In this document: positions 57,072 through 64,000 of the stretch, piece after piece
How positions within the stretch are numbered: the first letter of the stretch is position 1
Layout of the letters: every line of letters begins with the position of its first letter
Source of the DNA: CAZWCX01 sp964632945
Lineage (GTDB): Bacteria > Planctomycetota > MHYJ01 > WSZJ01 > CAZWCX01
Reading direction: 5' to 3'
Assembly (NCBI GenBank): GCA_964632945.1
Contig: CAZWCX010000025.1
Span: 1 to 64,000, forward strand
Length of the DNA: 64,000 bases
Position numbers and translations under genes: made by a program
The notes under the pieces: model-generated
The model's input: only the letters and a program-made list of their open reading frames with translations
Told to the model about the DNA's origin: nothing
Database searches by the model: none

Positions 57072-59084
57072 TCACTTGCCCGCGGTCCGCCCGAGGGCGC
57101 GCTCGAATCCGAACAGCACCTGGAGGGTGATCGCGTTGAGGGCCGCGCCGTAGGGACGTCCACCCGCATGCGACCATCGCTCGAGCTCGGCCCAGGAACC
57201 GTGCGAGCACCCGGCGTCTTCGCCGTCCTGGTTCCGCGAGATCGTCTCGGACGCCGCCTTGGACCAGTGCTTGCCGTACTTTCCCGTCGCCAGACCGTCG
57301 GCGCCCTCCAGCAGGGAGAGGGCGAGCGTCCCGAAGAACCAGTAGTAGTAGTCGATCGACTTCTTGCCCGTGTCCCAATACGGCAGGTCCTGGACCAGCG
57401 CCTTGGCGGTGAGCTCGAACCGGACGTCCTTGGTGTCCCCCCCGGACAGGAACCGCGCGGCCATCGCCTCGGCGGAGAGCGCCTCGTGGTCCGCATAGGC
57501 CTCGTTGAGGTTCCCCACCTCGACGCCCCGGCCGAACTCCCGGGCGACGCGGCTCACGCCGAGGTCCCCGTCGACGACCTTGCCGCCGATGTCCTTCACG
57601 TGCAGGTAGCCGCAGCGTCCATAGTTGGCGTCGGTGAGGGAGTCGAGGAACCCGCGCGCCTCGGCCACCGCGGCCTCTTCCACGGGGATCCCGGCCTGAC
57701 GCGCGCTCCACAGGGCGATCAGGGCCCACCCGGTGACCGCGGAGTCGGCCTTGTCGGTCTTGGGCTCGTATCGCCAGCCCTTGCCGGGCACGCGTCCGGC
57801 GATCAGGTACTCGACCCCCTTGCGCGCGGATTCCGCCGCCGCCGGGTCGGCGAGCCAGCGCGCGGCCTCCGCCTGCGCCAGGGTGGCGAGCGCATGGCTG
57901 AACATCGGGCGCAGCGCGCCGGGGGCCGCGAACGCGCCGTCCGGGCCCTGGGACTGCCGCAGCCGCTCCAGCGCGCGGGCGGCCGCGCGCGTGAAACTCC
58001 GCGGCTTCCGGCCGAGCGGATCGACGTACGCCTCGTCCGCGCTTCCCCCGTACCCGGCGCCGAGGAAGGCCAACGCCCCGAGCGCGGTGACGCCGATGCC
58101 GTACTTCGCGTTGCCCGTCCCGGTGCACCGCCCGCCCTGGCACTCGAGGTGGAAGAGGGCCGGCTCCCACCCCCCGTCTTCCGACTGGTGCCGGGCGAGC
58201 CAAGTGAGGGCGGCGATCACCGGGCCGACGCCGGGAACGGCGGCGCGCTCGGCGCGGATTTCCTTCATCCGGCGGCGGGCCGCGCCGGCCTGTTCCTCGT
58301 CGCCGTACGCGAGGACGCGGTCGAGCACGGAGATCGCCCCGGACCATTCCCGGGCGGCGGCGAGTCGGTCCGCCTCGGCGGCATCGCCCTCCCAGCGCGC
58401 GCGGCGCTGTGCGGCCAGGAGCGGCCGAAGGCGCTCCATCTCCGTCTGAAACGGCCGGAACGCCTCGGTGTCGGCGTAGTGCGCCGGCGCGGTCTTCTCC
58501 ACGGCGACCGCCGCGACGAGGTCCCCCGCGGCCTCGTGTTTGCGGACCTCCTCGAGGGCCTTGTAGACCCAGCCGCCGGCCTCGTTCTCGAGCGGCGCGC
58601 GCTCCTTCCGGCGCACGTCGGCGTCGAACTCCACGCGGCGTTCCTTCGCCTTGTCGGCCCACTCCGGTTCGGGATACCGCCGTACGTAGGCGTCGAACGC
58701 CGCGCGCACGTCGGCGACACCGTCGAGCGATTCCGCCGCCGCCTCGGCGCGCTTGCGCAGGTCCGCGAGCTCGCGCCCGGCCGCGGCTCGGCGATTGCGC
58801 GCCTCCATCATCGGGATCAGGACGACGGCCGCGACGATCAGGAGGGCGACGCCGATGCCGGCGGGGATCAGCCACTTCGGGCGCGGGCGGGGCGGGGCGA
58901 CGGCGCGGCCCGAACGCGACAACCGGCCGGGCGCGCGTCCGCCGGGCGAGGCCGGCGCGGCCCCTTCGCCGGCGGCGGCGTGCGCCGCGCGGTCCGGCGG
59001 CGCCTTCGGGGCGGATGCGGCAGGACGCGCGCCGGGTGCGCGGCGGCGCGGGGCCGGCGGCGGATCGGCATCTCGGGCGGTCAT
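57072..59084 (-). CDS. membrane-anchored prenyltransferase/squalene-oxidase repeat protein
   Basis: This 670-aa protein has a Pro/Ala/Arg-rich cytoplasmic head (1 to about 70), one transmembrane helix (about 71-91) and a coiled-coil/helical stalk (about 95-270). An alpha-toroid domain follows (about 285-665), with WLARHQSEDGGWEPALF, LRQSQGPDGAF and GWALIALW repeats, then GDLGVSRVAREFG and YYYWFFGTLALSLL. These are typical of planctomycete terpenoid-cyclase-like proteins and lack a DxDD. It is a different subfamily from the two secreted paralogues. GGAGAGGGG precedes the ATG at 59084. It starts 16 bp after the YkgJ-like gene, so the two are co-transcribed. Confidence 0.85.
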   Translation of the reverse strand: MTARDADPPPAPRRRAPGARPAASAPKAPPDRAAHAAAGEGAAPASPGGRAPGRLSRSGRAVAPPRPRPKWLIPAGIGVALLIVAAVVLIPMMEARNRRAAAGRELADLRKRAEAAAESLDGVADVRAAFDAYVRRYPEPEWADKAKERRVEFDADVRRKERAPLENEAGGWVYKALEEVRKHEAAGDLVAAVAVEKTAPAHYADTEAFRPFQTEMERLRPLLAAQRRARWEGDAAEADRLAAAREWSGAISVLDRVLAYGDEEQAGAARRRMKEIRAERAAVPGVGPVIAALTWLARHQSEDGGWEPALFHLECQGGRCTGTGNAKYGIGVTALGALAFLGAGYGGSADEAYVDPLGRKPRSFTRAAARALERLRQSQGPDGAFAAPGALRPMFSHALATLAQAEAARWLADPAAAESARKGVEYLIAGRVPGKGWRYEPKTDKADSAVTGWALIALWSARQAGIPVEEAAVAEARGFLDSLTDANYGRCGYLHVKDIGGKVVDGDLGVSRVAREFGRGVEVGNLNEAYADHEALSAEAMAARFLSGGDTKDVRFELTAKALVQDLPYWDTGKKSIDYYYWFFGTLALSLLEGADGLATGKYGKHWSKAASETISRNQDGEDAGCSHGSWAELERWSHAGGRPYGAALNAITLQVLFGFERALGRTAGK

Positions 59085-59100
59085 TCCCCTCTCCTTCGGC

Positions 59101-60408
59101 CTACGCGGTCGCCAGCGCGCCCCGGGGGGCGGCCAGCCAATGCACCAGACGCTCCGCCAGATCCGGACGCGCCACGGAACGAAGCACCATCCGGTGATAA
59201 AACGAGGCCCCGCGGAGGGAGGTGATCGCCCCATCCACCCGCGACATCCCCTGCTCCCAATCCCGCACCTCCGCCGCTGCGGCGCCCCGCGCCACGGTGG
59301 AGGCGCGCGCCCACCACGAGGCCGCCGCGACCAGCGCACCCAGGAACCCCAGCCCCTGCTCGTACCTCAGGTCGAAGAGCAACCGGGAAAAGCTCGCTTT
59401 TCCCCACAGTTTCGCGCGCACGTACCGCTCCAGCAGCTCCGACACGCGCGCCTCCGACGGCGGAGCAGGGACGTCCCAGACGCGCGCGAGATCGACCGGT
59501 CCGGGCCAGCCCGACACCTCGACGGTACCCCGCCCGAACAGGAATCGATAGCCGTTGGCGGCCGCGCACAGGCGCAGGCGCAGGCCCCTCCGCGGCGACC
59601 TCGCGCCGTAGGCGGCGTACTCCTGCGAGTGCACGATGGCCAGGAACTGGTGAAACAGCGCTCGCTCCGCGATCCCCAGGCCCGGGGACGCGAGCCCCAC
59701 TTCGGCCACCCCCGCCTTCAATTCCGGCATCACCATCTCGAGCATCTGCCGCAGACGGTCGCCGGTGAGCGACTCCATGCGCGCGCCTTCCAGCACGCCC
59801 GCCAGCCGCACCATCACCAGCAGCCGGCGCGGCAGGCTCAAGTCGGAGTCATCCATGAGACGCTGCAGCCCGGCTTCGAGCCCTTGCAGGTCGCTCCAGT
59901 CCAGCCGGCCCCGCCCCCCCACCGGCACCCGCTCCGGATAGGCCGGCAGGGCCGCCACCCGCCCCAGATCCCGGAGCGTCGCCGCCAGCTCCCCGACCTG
60001 CCCGCTCGTGCGCTCCCCCCGGCCTTCCAGCACTCCCGGACAGTTGAAGCGCTGCCCGACGAACGTCCCCGCGGGGGTTTCCGCGAACGTGTACGGGAAG
60101 ATCCGGCACGCCAGCGGCTTCGCCTCCGCCCCGAACTTCTCGTGCAGCCGACATTGGTTGCGCCCGCCGAGAAACGGACACGCGCCGTCCTCCCGGAGAC
60201 GCATTCGCCACTTCAGCGCCCCCGTGGCGCCCGCCACCGGTTCCCACAGCGTCCGGCCGGCCAGATCGGGAAAGTGCGCACCCCAATCCTCGCCGTCGAA
60301 CCGGGACTTCTCCCAGTCGCTGAAGGAGATCGCCCAGCCGCGGCAGCAGTGCCCGCATTGGGTGCAGGAAAAACGCATCGCGGGATGGATGCGCAGATCG
60401 ACCTTCAT
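59101..60408 (-). CDS. YkgJ-like zinc/iron-chelating Cys-cluster protein
   Basis: This 435-aa protein opens with FSCTQCGHCCRGW (about 13-25), the CxxCxxCC cluster of the YkgJ family. CPFLGGRNQCRLHEKF and ACRIFPYTF supply the other conserved cysteines. The family is predicted to bind Zn or Fe; its role is unknown. The C-terminal 250 residues are helical and not recognised, making it longer than the usual 100-250 residues. GGAGA is seven bases before the ATG at 60408. It is just downstream of tRNA-Ser(GCU) and may share its promoter. Confidence 0.85.
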   Translation of the reverse strand: MKVDLRIHPAMRFSCTQCGHCCRGWAISFSDWEKSRFDGEDWGAHFPDLAGRTLWEPVAGATGALKWRMRLREDGACPFLGGRNQCRLHEKFGAEAKPLACRIFPYTFAETPAGTFVGQRFNCPGVLEGRGERTSGQVGELAATLRDLGRVAALPAYPERVPVGGRGRLDWSDLQGLEAGLQRLMDDSDLSLPRRLLVMVRLAGVLEGARMESLTGDRLRQMLEMVMPELKAGVAEVGLASPGLGIAERALFHQFLAIVHSQEYAAYGARSPRRGLRLRLCAAANGYRFLFGRGTVEVSGWPGPVDLARVWDVPAPPSEARVSELLERYVRAKLWGKASFSRLLFDLRYEQGLGFLGALVAAASWWARASTVARGAAAAEVRDWEQGMSRVDGAITSLRGASFYHRMVLRSVARPDLAERLVHWLAAPRGALATA

Positions 60409-60456
60409 CGGGCCGTCTCCCCGGTGTTTGGGAGCAAGGTCCGCGGGGCGGGAGAA

Positions 60457-60547
<91 letters not shown>

Positions 60548-60566
60548 AGGTAGGTCGCGACCTCCG

Positions 60567-60595
60567 ATGATAGGGCGTCGGCGTGCCGGCCGCAA
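60567..60595 (-). promoter_or_regulatory. promoter TTGCGG-17-TATCAT for tRNA-Ser(GCU)
   Basis: TTGCGG (60590-60595) is followed after 17 bases by TATCAT (60567-60572). Transcription should start near 60560, 13 bases before the mature tRNA 5' end. It is identical in both hexamers and spacing to the rhomboid promoter. Confidence 0.75.
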
Positions 60596-60630
60596 CGGAA
60601 TTCTTGCGCCGGGGCCGGCGCGCCCCTCCC

Positions 60631-62046
60631 CTACCTCCCCCGATGATCCTGGAGCACGCGCCGGAGCCCGCGCAGCTGCGGGGCGAGCCGCTTGAGGATG
60701 AACAGCTCCACTTCCTCGTTGGAGAGGCTCGGGCACTCCGGACGAAGCGCGAAGATCGGAATCTCCGCGCGCGCCATGGTCCGGTGTCCGCCCGCGCGAC
60801 CCAGGTCGGAAAAGGCCTTGGCGGCCACTTTCCCCGCGTCGGATTTGTAGCCGTCGCTGCGGAAGACCACCGCCAGGGTGTCCGCGAACACCCCCGAGAC
60901 GATCGACCAGCGGATGTTCGTCACCTTGATGAAGAACTCCGCCACATGCACGCAAATGTCGGTCATCTTGACCGGACCCAGATGGCTGAAGACCAGATCC
61001 CGCGCCACCAATCGCTTGACCAGGGCGATGCCGAAATAGTCGAGGGTGTCGATCGGGAAGTGGGACAACTCGATGCGTCGGATCGTGTTGTGGTCGGCGC
61101 GGCGCGACAGCACGCGCAGGGCGGTGAGATCCTCGTCCGACAGGGGACGCTGGAAGTTCTGGGTGTCCGTGCGCAGGGCGTAGAGCAACGCGGTCGCCAG
61201 CCGGCGATTGATCTTCTCCTCGGCGGCGAGGAGGTAGGCGGTCATCATGCTCGCCGTGGAGCCGACGTCCGGACGGATGTCGACGAATCGCCCCGTCACC
61301 GGTTTGGTCTTCGGGTGATGATCGATCACGATGTCGAACTGAACCGGAAAGTCCGGCGGGAAGAAGGTCGGCTGGCCGTCGACCGTCGCGAAGCGGTCGT
61401 ACTCCCCCATCCGTGCCGGGTCGAATTTTTCCACCACCAGCCCCAGCGTCTGGATCATGGCGAGGTTTTCCACCCGCCCCAATTCCCCCGAGTAGCTGAT
61501 GGTGCAGTTGTCCTCCTTGCGCTTGAGCAGGATGCGCAAGGCGACGGCGCTGGCGAGCGCATCGGGATCCGGATTGCCGTAGATGACGATGAGGAGCCGT
61601 TTCGCGTCCTCGCACGACGCGCGGAGGGCGCGGAGGCGACTGACCGTGTTTGCACGGTCGTAAAGCGCGCGTCCCTCCACCGACAGCATTTCGTTGACGC
61701 TGGTAAAGCGGACCTGGCCGAAGGAGCGCGACAGATCCGCGGTGTCGGCGCTCGTGACGGTGTAGACTGCGGCGCCGTTCGATTGCGGAACCACTTTTTC
61801 GAGGATTTGACGGACCACGGTGGGGTCGTCGTGGACGACGAACACCACGTCCGTCCCCTGAATCGGAGCGGCCAGCTTGCCGAGGTCGCATTGGGAGAGG
61901 TCCTGGCGCAGCAGCGCGATCTTGCTTCGCCGCAACGGGGCCTTGGCCCCCTCCCGGGTAATCGACGTGACCTGCTCCCCGTTCCGGGCGAACTCACGGG
62001 AGAGATCGACGAAACGATCCCCTTCACCGATGGTGACGACGTGCAT
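60631..62046 (-). CDS. DHH-family phosphoesterase (NrnA-like) with TrkA-N-like head
   Basis: This protein has about 471 aa. An N-terminal Rossmann-like region (1 to about 135) begins MHVVTIGEGDRFVDL, like TrkA-N domains. A DHH domain (about 150-320) has GNPDPDALASA (157-167) and IDHHPK with DHH at 242-244. The DHHA1-type C-terminal domain contains AGGHRTMARAEIPIF. NrnA-type enzymes degrade short oligonucleotides (nanoRNA) and pAp with Mn. The start is ATG 62046 or, four codons earlier, ATG 62058. The leader carries competing hairpins (62064-62104) and a promoter lies at 62118-62146. The window's longer reading frame upstream is antisense to the next gene. Confidence 0.9.
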   Translation of the reverse strand: MHVVTIGEGDRFVDLSREFARNGEQVTSITREGAKAPLRRSKIALLRQDLSQCDLGKLAAPIQGTDVVFVVHDDPTVVRQILEKVVPQSNGAAVYTVTSADTADLSRSFGQVRFTSVNEMLSVEGRALYDRANTVSRLRALRASCEDAKRLLIVIYGNPDPDALASAVALRILLKRKEDNCTISYSGELGRVENLAMIQTLGLVVEKFDPARMGEYDRFATVDGQPTFFPPDFPVQFDIVIDHHPKTKPVTGRFVDIRPDVGSTASMMTAYLLAAEEKINRRLATALLYALRTDTQNFQRPLSDEDLTALRVLSRRADHNTIRRIELSHFPIDTLDYFGIALVKRLVARDLVFSHLGPVKMTDICVHVAEFFIKVTNIRWSIVSGVFADTLAVVFRSDGYKSDAGKVAAKAFSDLGRAGGHRTMARAEIPIFALRPECPSLSNEEVELFILKRLAPQLRGLRRVLQDHRGR

Positions 62047-62063
62047 TCCGGTTTCCATGCGTA

Positions 62064-62104
62064 GGGGGGTCGGTCCCCCCACCACCCTCCTCGACGGGGG
62101 GACC
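62064..62104 (-). promoter_or_regulatory. alternative hairpins in the DHH-gene leader
   Basis: A perfect 9-bp inverted repeat (62072-62080 / 62096-62104; GGTCCCCCC and complement) encloses a 15-base loop containing GAGGAGGG on the transcribed strand. A second pairing (62064-62069 with 62075-62080) uses the same 62075-62080 bases, so the two exclude each other. The second stem ends a few bases before the first ATG. This could be an attenuator or a site that hides the ribosome-binding site; it may also be simply G/C-rich sequence. Confidence 0.45.
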
Positions 62105-62117
62105 CGAACCCGCCCTG

Positions 62118-62146
62118 ATCCTACCAAAGGCCGGCAAGCGTCACAA
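62118..62146 (-). promoter_or_regulatory. promoter for the DHH phosphoesterase gene
   Basis: On the minus strand TTGTGA (62141-62146) is followed after 17 bases by TAGGAT (62118-62123). It lies back to back with the plus-strand promoter at 62150-62179. Confidence 0.55.
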
Positions 62147-62149
62147 CGA

Positions 62150-62179
62150 TTGAGCCTTGTCCCCTCGAAACGGTACAAT
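62150..62179 (+). promoter_or_regulatory. promoter for the secreted TPR protein
   Basis: TTGAGC (62150-62155) is followed after 18 bases by TACAAT (62174-62179), giving a start near 62186 and a leader of about 35 nt. Confidence 0.65.
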
Positions 62180-62220
62180 TCCCCGGTTGTCGTGTCCCCC
62201 ATTCCCTTGCGGAGCCTTCC

Positions 62221-64000
62221 ATGCGCCGCTTTTCGCCCGCTCTCGCCCTGCTTGCCGGTGGCCTCCTCGTCCTGCTGACGACGTCCGCGCGGGCGGATCG
62301 CTCGGAAGCGCAAAAGCTGGTTCAGGAAGCGTTTGCAGCCGTGAAGGCGGGCAAGGAGGCCGACGGCCTCCGCCTGGCGGATCGTGCCGTCCGCGCCGAT
62401 CCGGGGTACGGCGAGGCTTACTGCGCCCGCGGGATTGCGCACCTGTGGCTGAAGAAGTCCCGCGAGGCCGCGGACGACCTGGCCCAGGGCGCGCGGTTGG
62501 GGGCGGGGGCGGCCAACTACCAGGGGTACCTGGCGCAGGCCCTGTGCGACACCAAGCGCTGGCACGAGGCACTCGAGGCCGCCGAGGCCGCGGTTCGGGG
62601 CGTGCCGCAGTGGGGGGTCGGCTACCATACGCGCGCCCGCGCCCGCCTGGAGTTGGGCGAAATCGACGGGGCGATCGAGGACTGGACCAAGGCATTGTCG
62701 CTGCAGGACATCGGGTACCACTACATGCGCGCGCGCGCCTACCTGGCGCAGGGGGAATGGGACAAATGCGCCGCCGATTGCGCGAAGTGGGCGGAACACG
62801 ACGATCCGAGCGACCGGTGTTTCGCCCTCTTCACCCGCTGCGTGGCCTCCGTGCTGGCGGAGAAGTACGCCGATGCGCAGGCCGACGCCGACAAGATGCG
62901 AAAGGAATTGCCGACCTGCTTCGGCGGGCACGTCGGGTTGGCCTATTTGCACGCGCTGGCGCGGGATCCGAAGTACTTCGATCCGGCCAAGGCCCTGGAG
63001 ATCCTGGCCGGCCTTCCGCCCGACCTGCGCACGGTCCGCACGGCGAACGCCCAGGCCCTGGCCTACGCGGCCGCCGAGAACTATCCCGCCGCGCTGGCGG
63101 AACTCTCCTTCCACCAGGACCACCCCGACTGGGAAGCGGCCGCGCTGCAGGCGCTCTGCCGGTGGCGCCTCGGCGATGCCGCCGGCGCGCGCACCGCGCT
63201 GGCCGAGGCGCTCCGCCTCAACCGGTACCTGCCCCGCCACCTGGAGAGGAACCGCGTCCTCGGCCCGCTTGCCGCGCTGCTGTCGCGGGCGGAAAAGACC
63301 GTCCAGGCGGAGTCGGCCGCCGGCGGACGGCGGGAACTCGACCTCGAGCGCGCCGGTTTCCCCCTGGTCGCCGGTCTGATCGAGGCGCTGGCTCATCAGT
63401 ACCGGTTCGCGGACGCGGCCCGCGAGTACCGCGAGTGGCAGGAGCGGCTGTCGTCGCCGCTTCACAAGGAAGAAGTCGAGCATCGCGCGCGGACCCTGGA
63501 AGCGCTGGCCGGGGCCATGGGCAAGGTGATCCGCGGCATCAACGACAAGTCGGTCGGCGACGTCAAGATCAAGGCCGGAGAGGTCGAGACCCAGGTGGTC
63601 GGCGCGCGCGACGACGGGTTCGACTATTCGTTCGCCCAGGGGAGCGGCAAGGGCCTCTGGGTGGCCTTCCGCCCCAAGGAATTGACCGACCTGATCCTGC
63701 GCGTGAAGCCCGCCCCGGCCGAGATCTTCGCGCTGGCGCGCTTCGGCCTCGAACGCGCCCTCGACAAGGACGCCACCGCGCTCCTCCAGCGCGCGGTCGA
63801 GCAGGACGCCTCGCTCAAGGCCGAGCGCGATCGCCTGATCGCGACGAAACGCGGGATGGAAGTGCCGGAGAGCGGGTTCGTCGTGCACCAGAATGCCTTC
63901 GTCACCCCCGAGGAGAAAAAGCGGCTGGACAAGGGGGAGGTCCTCTTCCGCGGCGAGTGGATGCCCAAGAAGGACCGCGACCAGATCGCCGCCGGCAAGA
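62221..64000 (+). CDS. secreted TPR protein, partial at the window edge
   Basis: At least 593 residues are encoded with no stop before the edge. A signal peptide (about 1-25, ending TSARADR) is followed by TPR repeats: VKAGKEADGLRLADRAVRADP, GYGEAYCARGIAHLW, and YHTRARARLELGEIDGAIEDW. These units are classical, without the RGxDP insertion of the kinases. A later region (about 440-560) is different, and the last residues (VTPEEKKRLDKGEVLFRGEW) resemble a motif repeated in planctomycete secreted proteins. GGAG lies seven bases before the ATG. It is divergent from the DHH gene. Confidence 0.85.
   Translation, partial: MRRFSPALALLAGGLLVLLTTSARADRSEAQKLVQEAFAAVKAGKEADGLRLADRAVRADPGYGEAYCARGIAHLWLKKSREAADDLAQGARLGAGAANYQGYLAQALCDTKRWHEALEAAEAAVRGVPQWGVGYHTRARARLELGEIDGAIEDWTKALSLQDIGYHYMRARAYLAQGEWDKCAADCAKWAEHDDPSDRCFALFTRCVASVLAEKYADAQADADKMRKELPTCFGGHVGLAYLHALARDPKYFDPAKALEILAGLPPDLRTVRTANAQALAYAAAENYPAALAELSFHQDHPDWEAAALQALCRWRLGDAAGARTALAEALRLNRYLPRHLERNRVLGPLAALLSRAEKTVQAESAAGGRRELDLERAGFPLVAGLIEALAHQYRFADAAREYREWQERLSSPLHKEEVEHRARTLEALAGAMGKVIRGINDKSVGDVKIKAGEVETQVVGARDDGFDYSFAQGSGKGLWVAFRPKELTDLILRVKPAPAEIFALARFGLERALDKDATALLQRAVEQDASLKAERDRLIATKRGMEVPESGFVVHQNAFVTPEEKKRLDKGEVLFRGEWMPKKDRDQIAAGK

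Noticed and set aside
62047..63888. N-terminal extension of the DHH protein
   Set aside because: It is the antisense of the secreted TPR gene, and two divergent promoters lie between the two genes.

Overview
This is a very GC-rich, densely packed bacterial chromosome segment. Nine Hanks-type Ser/Thr kinases, secreted alpha-toroid (squalene-cyclase-like) proteins, small lipoproteins, a DUF151 bifunctional-nuclease-like protein, a gingipain-like peptidase and a kinase fused to a formylglycine-generating-enzyme-like domain together suggest a planctomycete-like organism, probably uncultured. That lineage is an inference from gene content; there is no rRNA gene here to confirm it. Minus-strand genes dominate. 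No IS element, phage gene or CRISPR array was seen.

Left flank (1-8846): a NosD-like beta-helix fragment runs off the edge. It is followed by a small lipoprotein, a thioredoxin-larE pair, a small membrane protein, a free-standing rplC with a near-consensus promoter and a UUCG hairpin, a secreted alpha-toroid protein, a rhomboid protease, and a secreted protein paired with a KDPG-aldolase-like gene.

Kinase array (8865-40578): seven very large membrane-anchored Ser/Thr kinases (here K1-K7) lie head to tail on the minus strand, with a half-length ClpC-like AAA+ protein between K5 and K6, and an SDR and a sarcosine-oxidase-like flavoprotein at the upstream end. Each kinase has a cytoplasmic kinase domain, one transmembrane helix, a conserved extracytoplasmic segment and a TPR tail. 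In K2, K6 and K7 the tail is built of 46-residue units, longer than the classical 34, with an RGxDP motif and tryptophan codons exactly 138 bp apart. Extended -10 motifs (TGCTATCAT or TGCTATCCT) in the gaps suggest three transcription units: oxidase-SDR-K7, K6-ClpC-K5 and K4-K3-K2-K1. K7 is interrupted by a -1 frameshift in an 8-C run.

Right half (40701-64000): a divergent zinc-ribbon/kinase/FGE-like fusion comes first. Then follow an operon of two secreted clan-CD cysteine-peptidase-like proteins, two paralogous lipoproteins, and an FHA-kinase-SpoIIE-phosphatase gene with a HEAT-repeat protein and a Gfo/Idh/MocA oxidoreductase downstream. A DUF151 protein, tRNA-Ser(UGA), a second alpha-toroid protein, a DUF805-SRPBCC membrane protein, a 59-aa membrane protein, a CopD-like protein, a membrane-anchored alpha-toroid protein and a YkgJ-like Cys-cluster protein come next. 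The window ends with tRNA-Ser(GCU), a DHH phosphoesterase with a structured leader, and a TPR protein cut by the edge.

The main theme is a locally amplified phosphorylation and scaffold system: kinases with extracytoplasmic TPR sensors, a kinase-phosphatase hub, a degenerate AAA+ partner, and secreted caspase/gingipain-fold proteins nearby.
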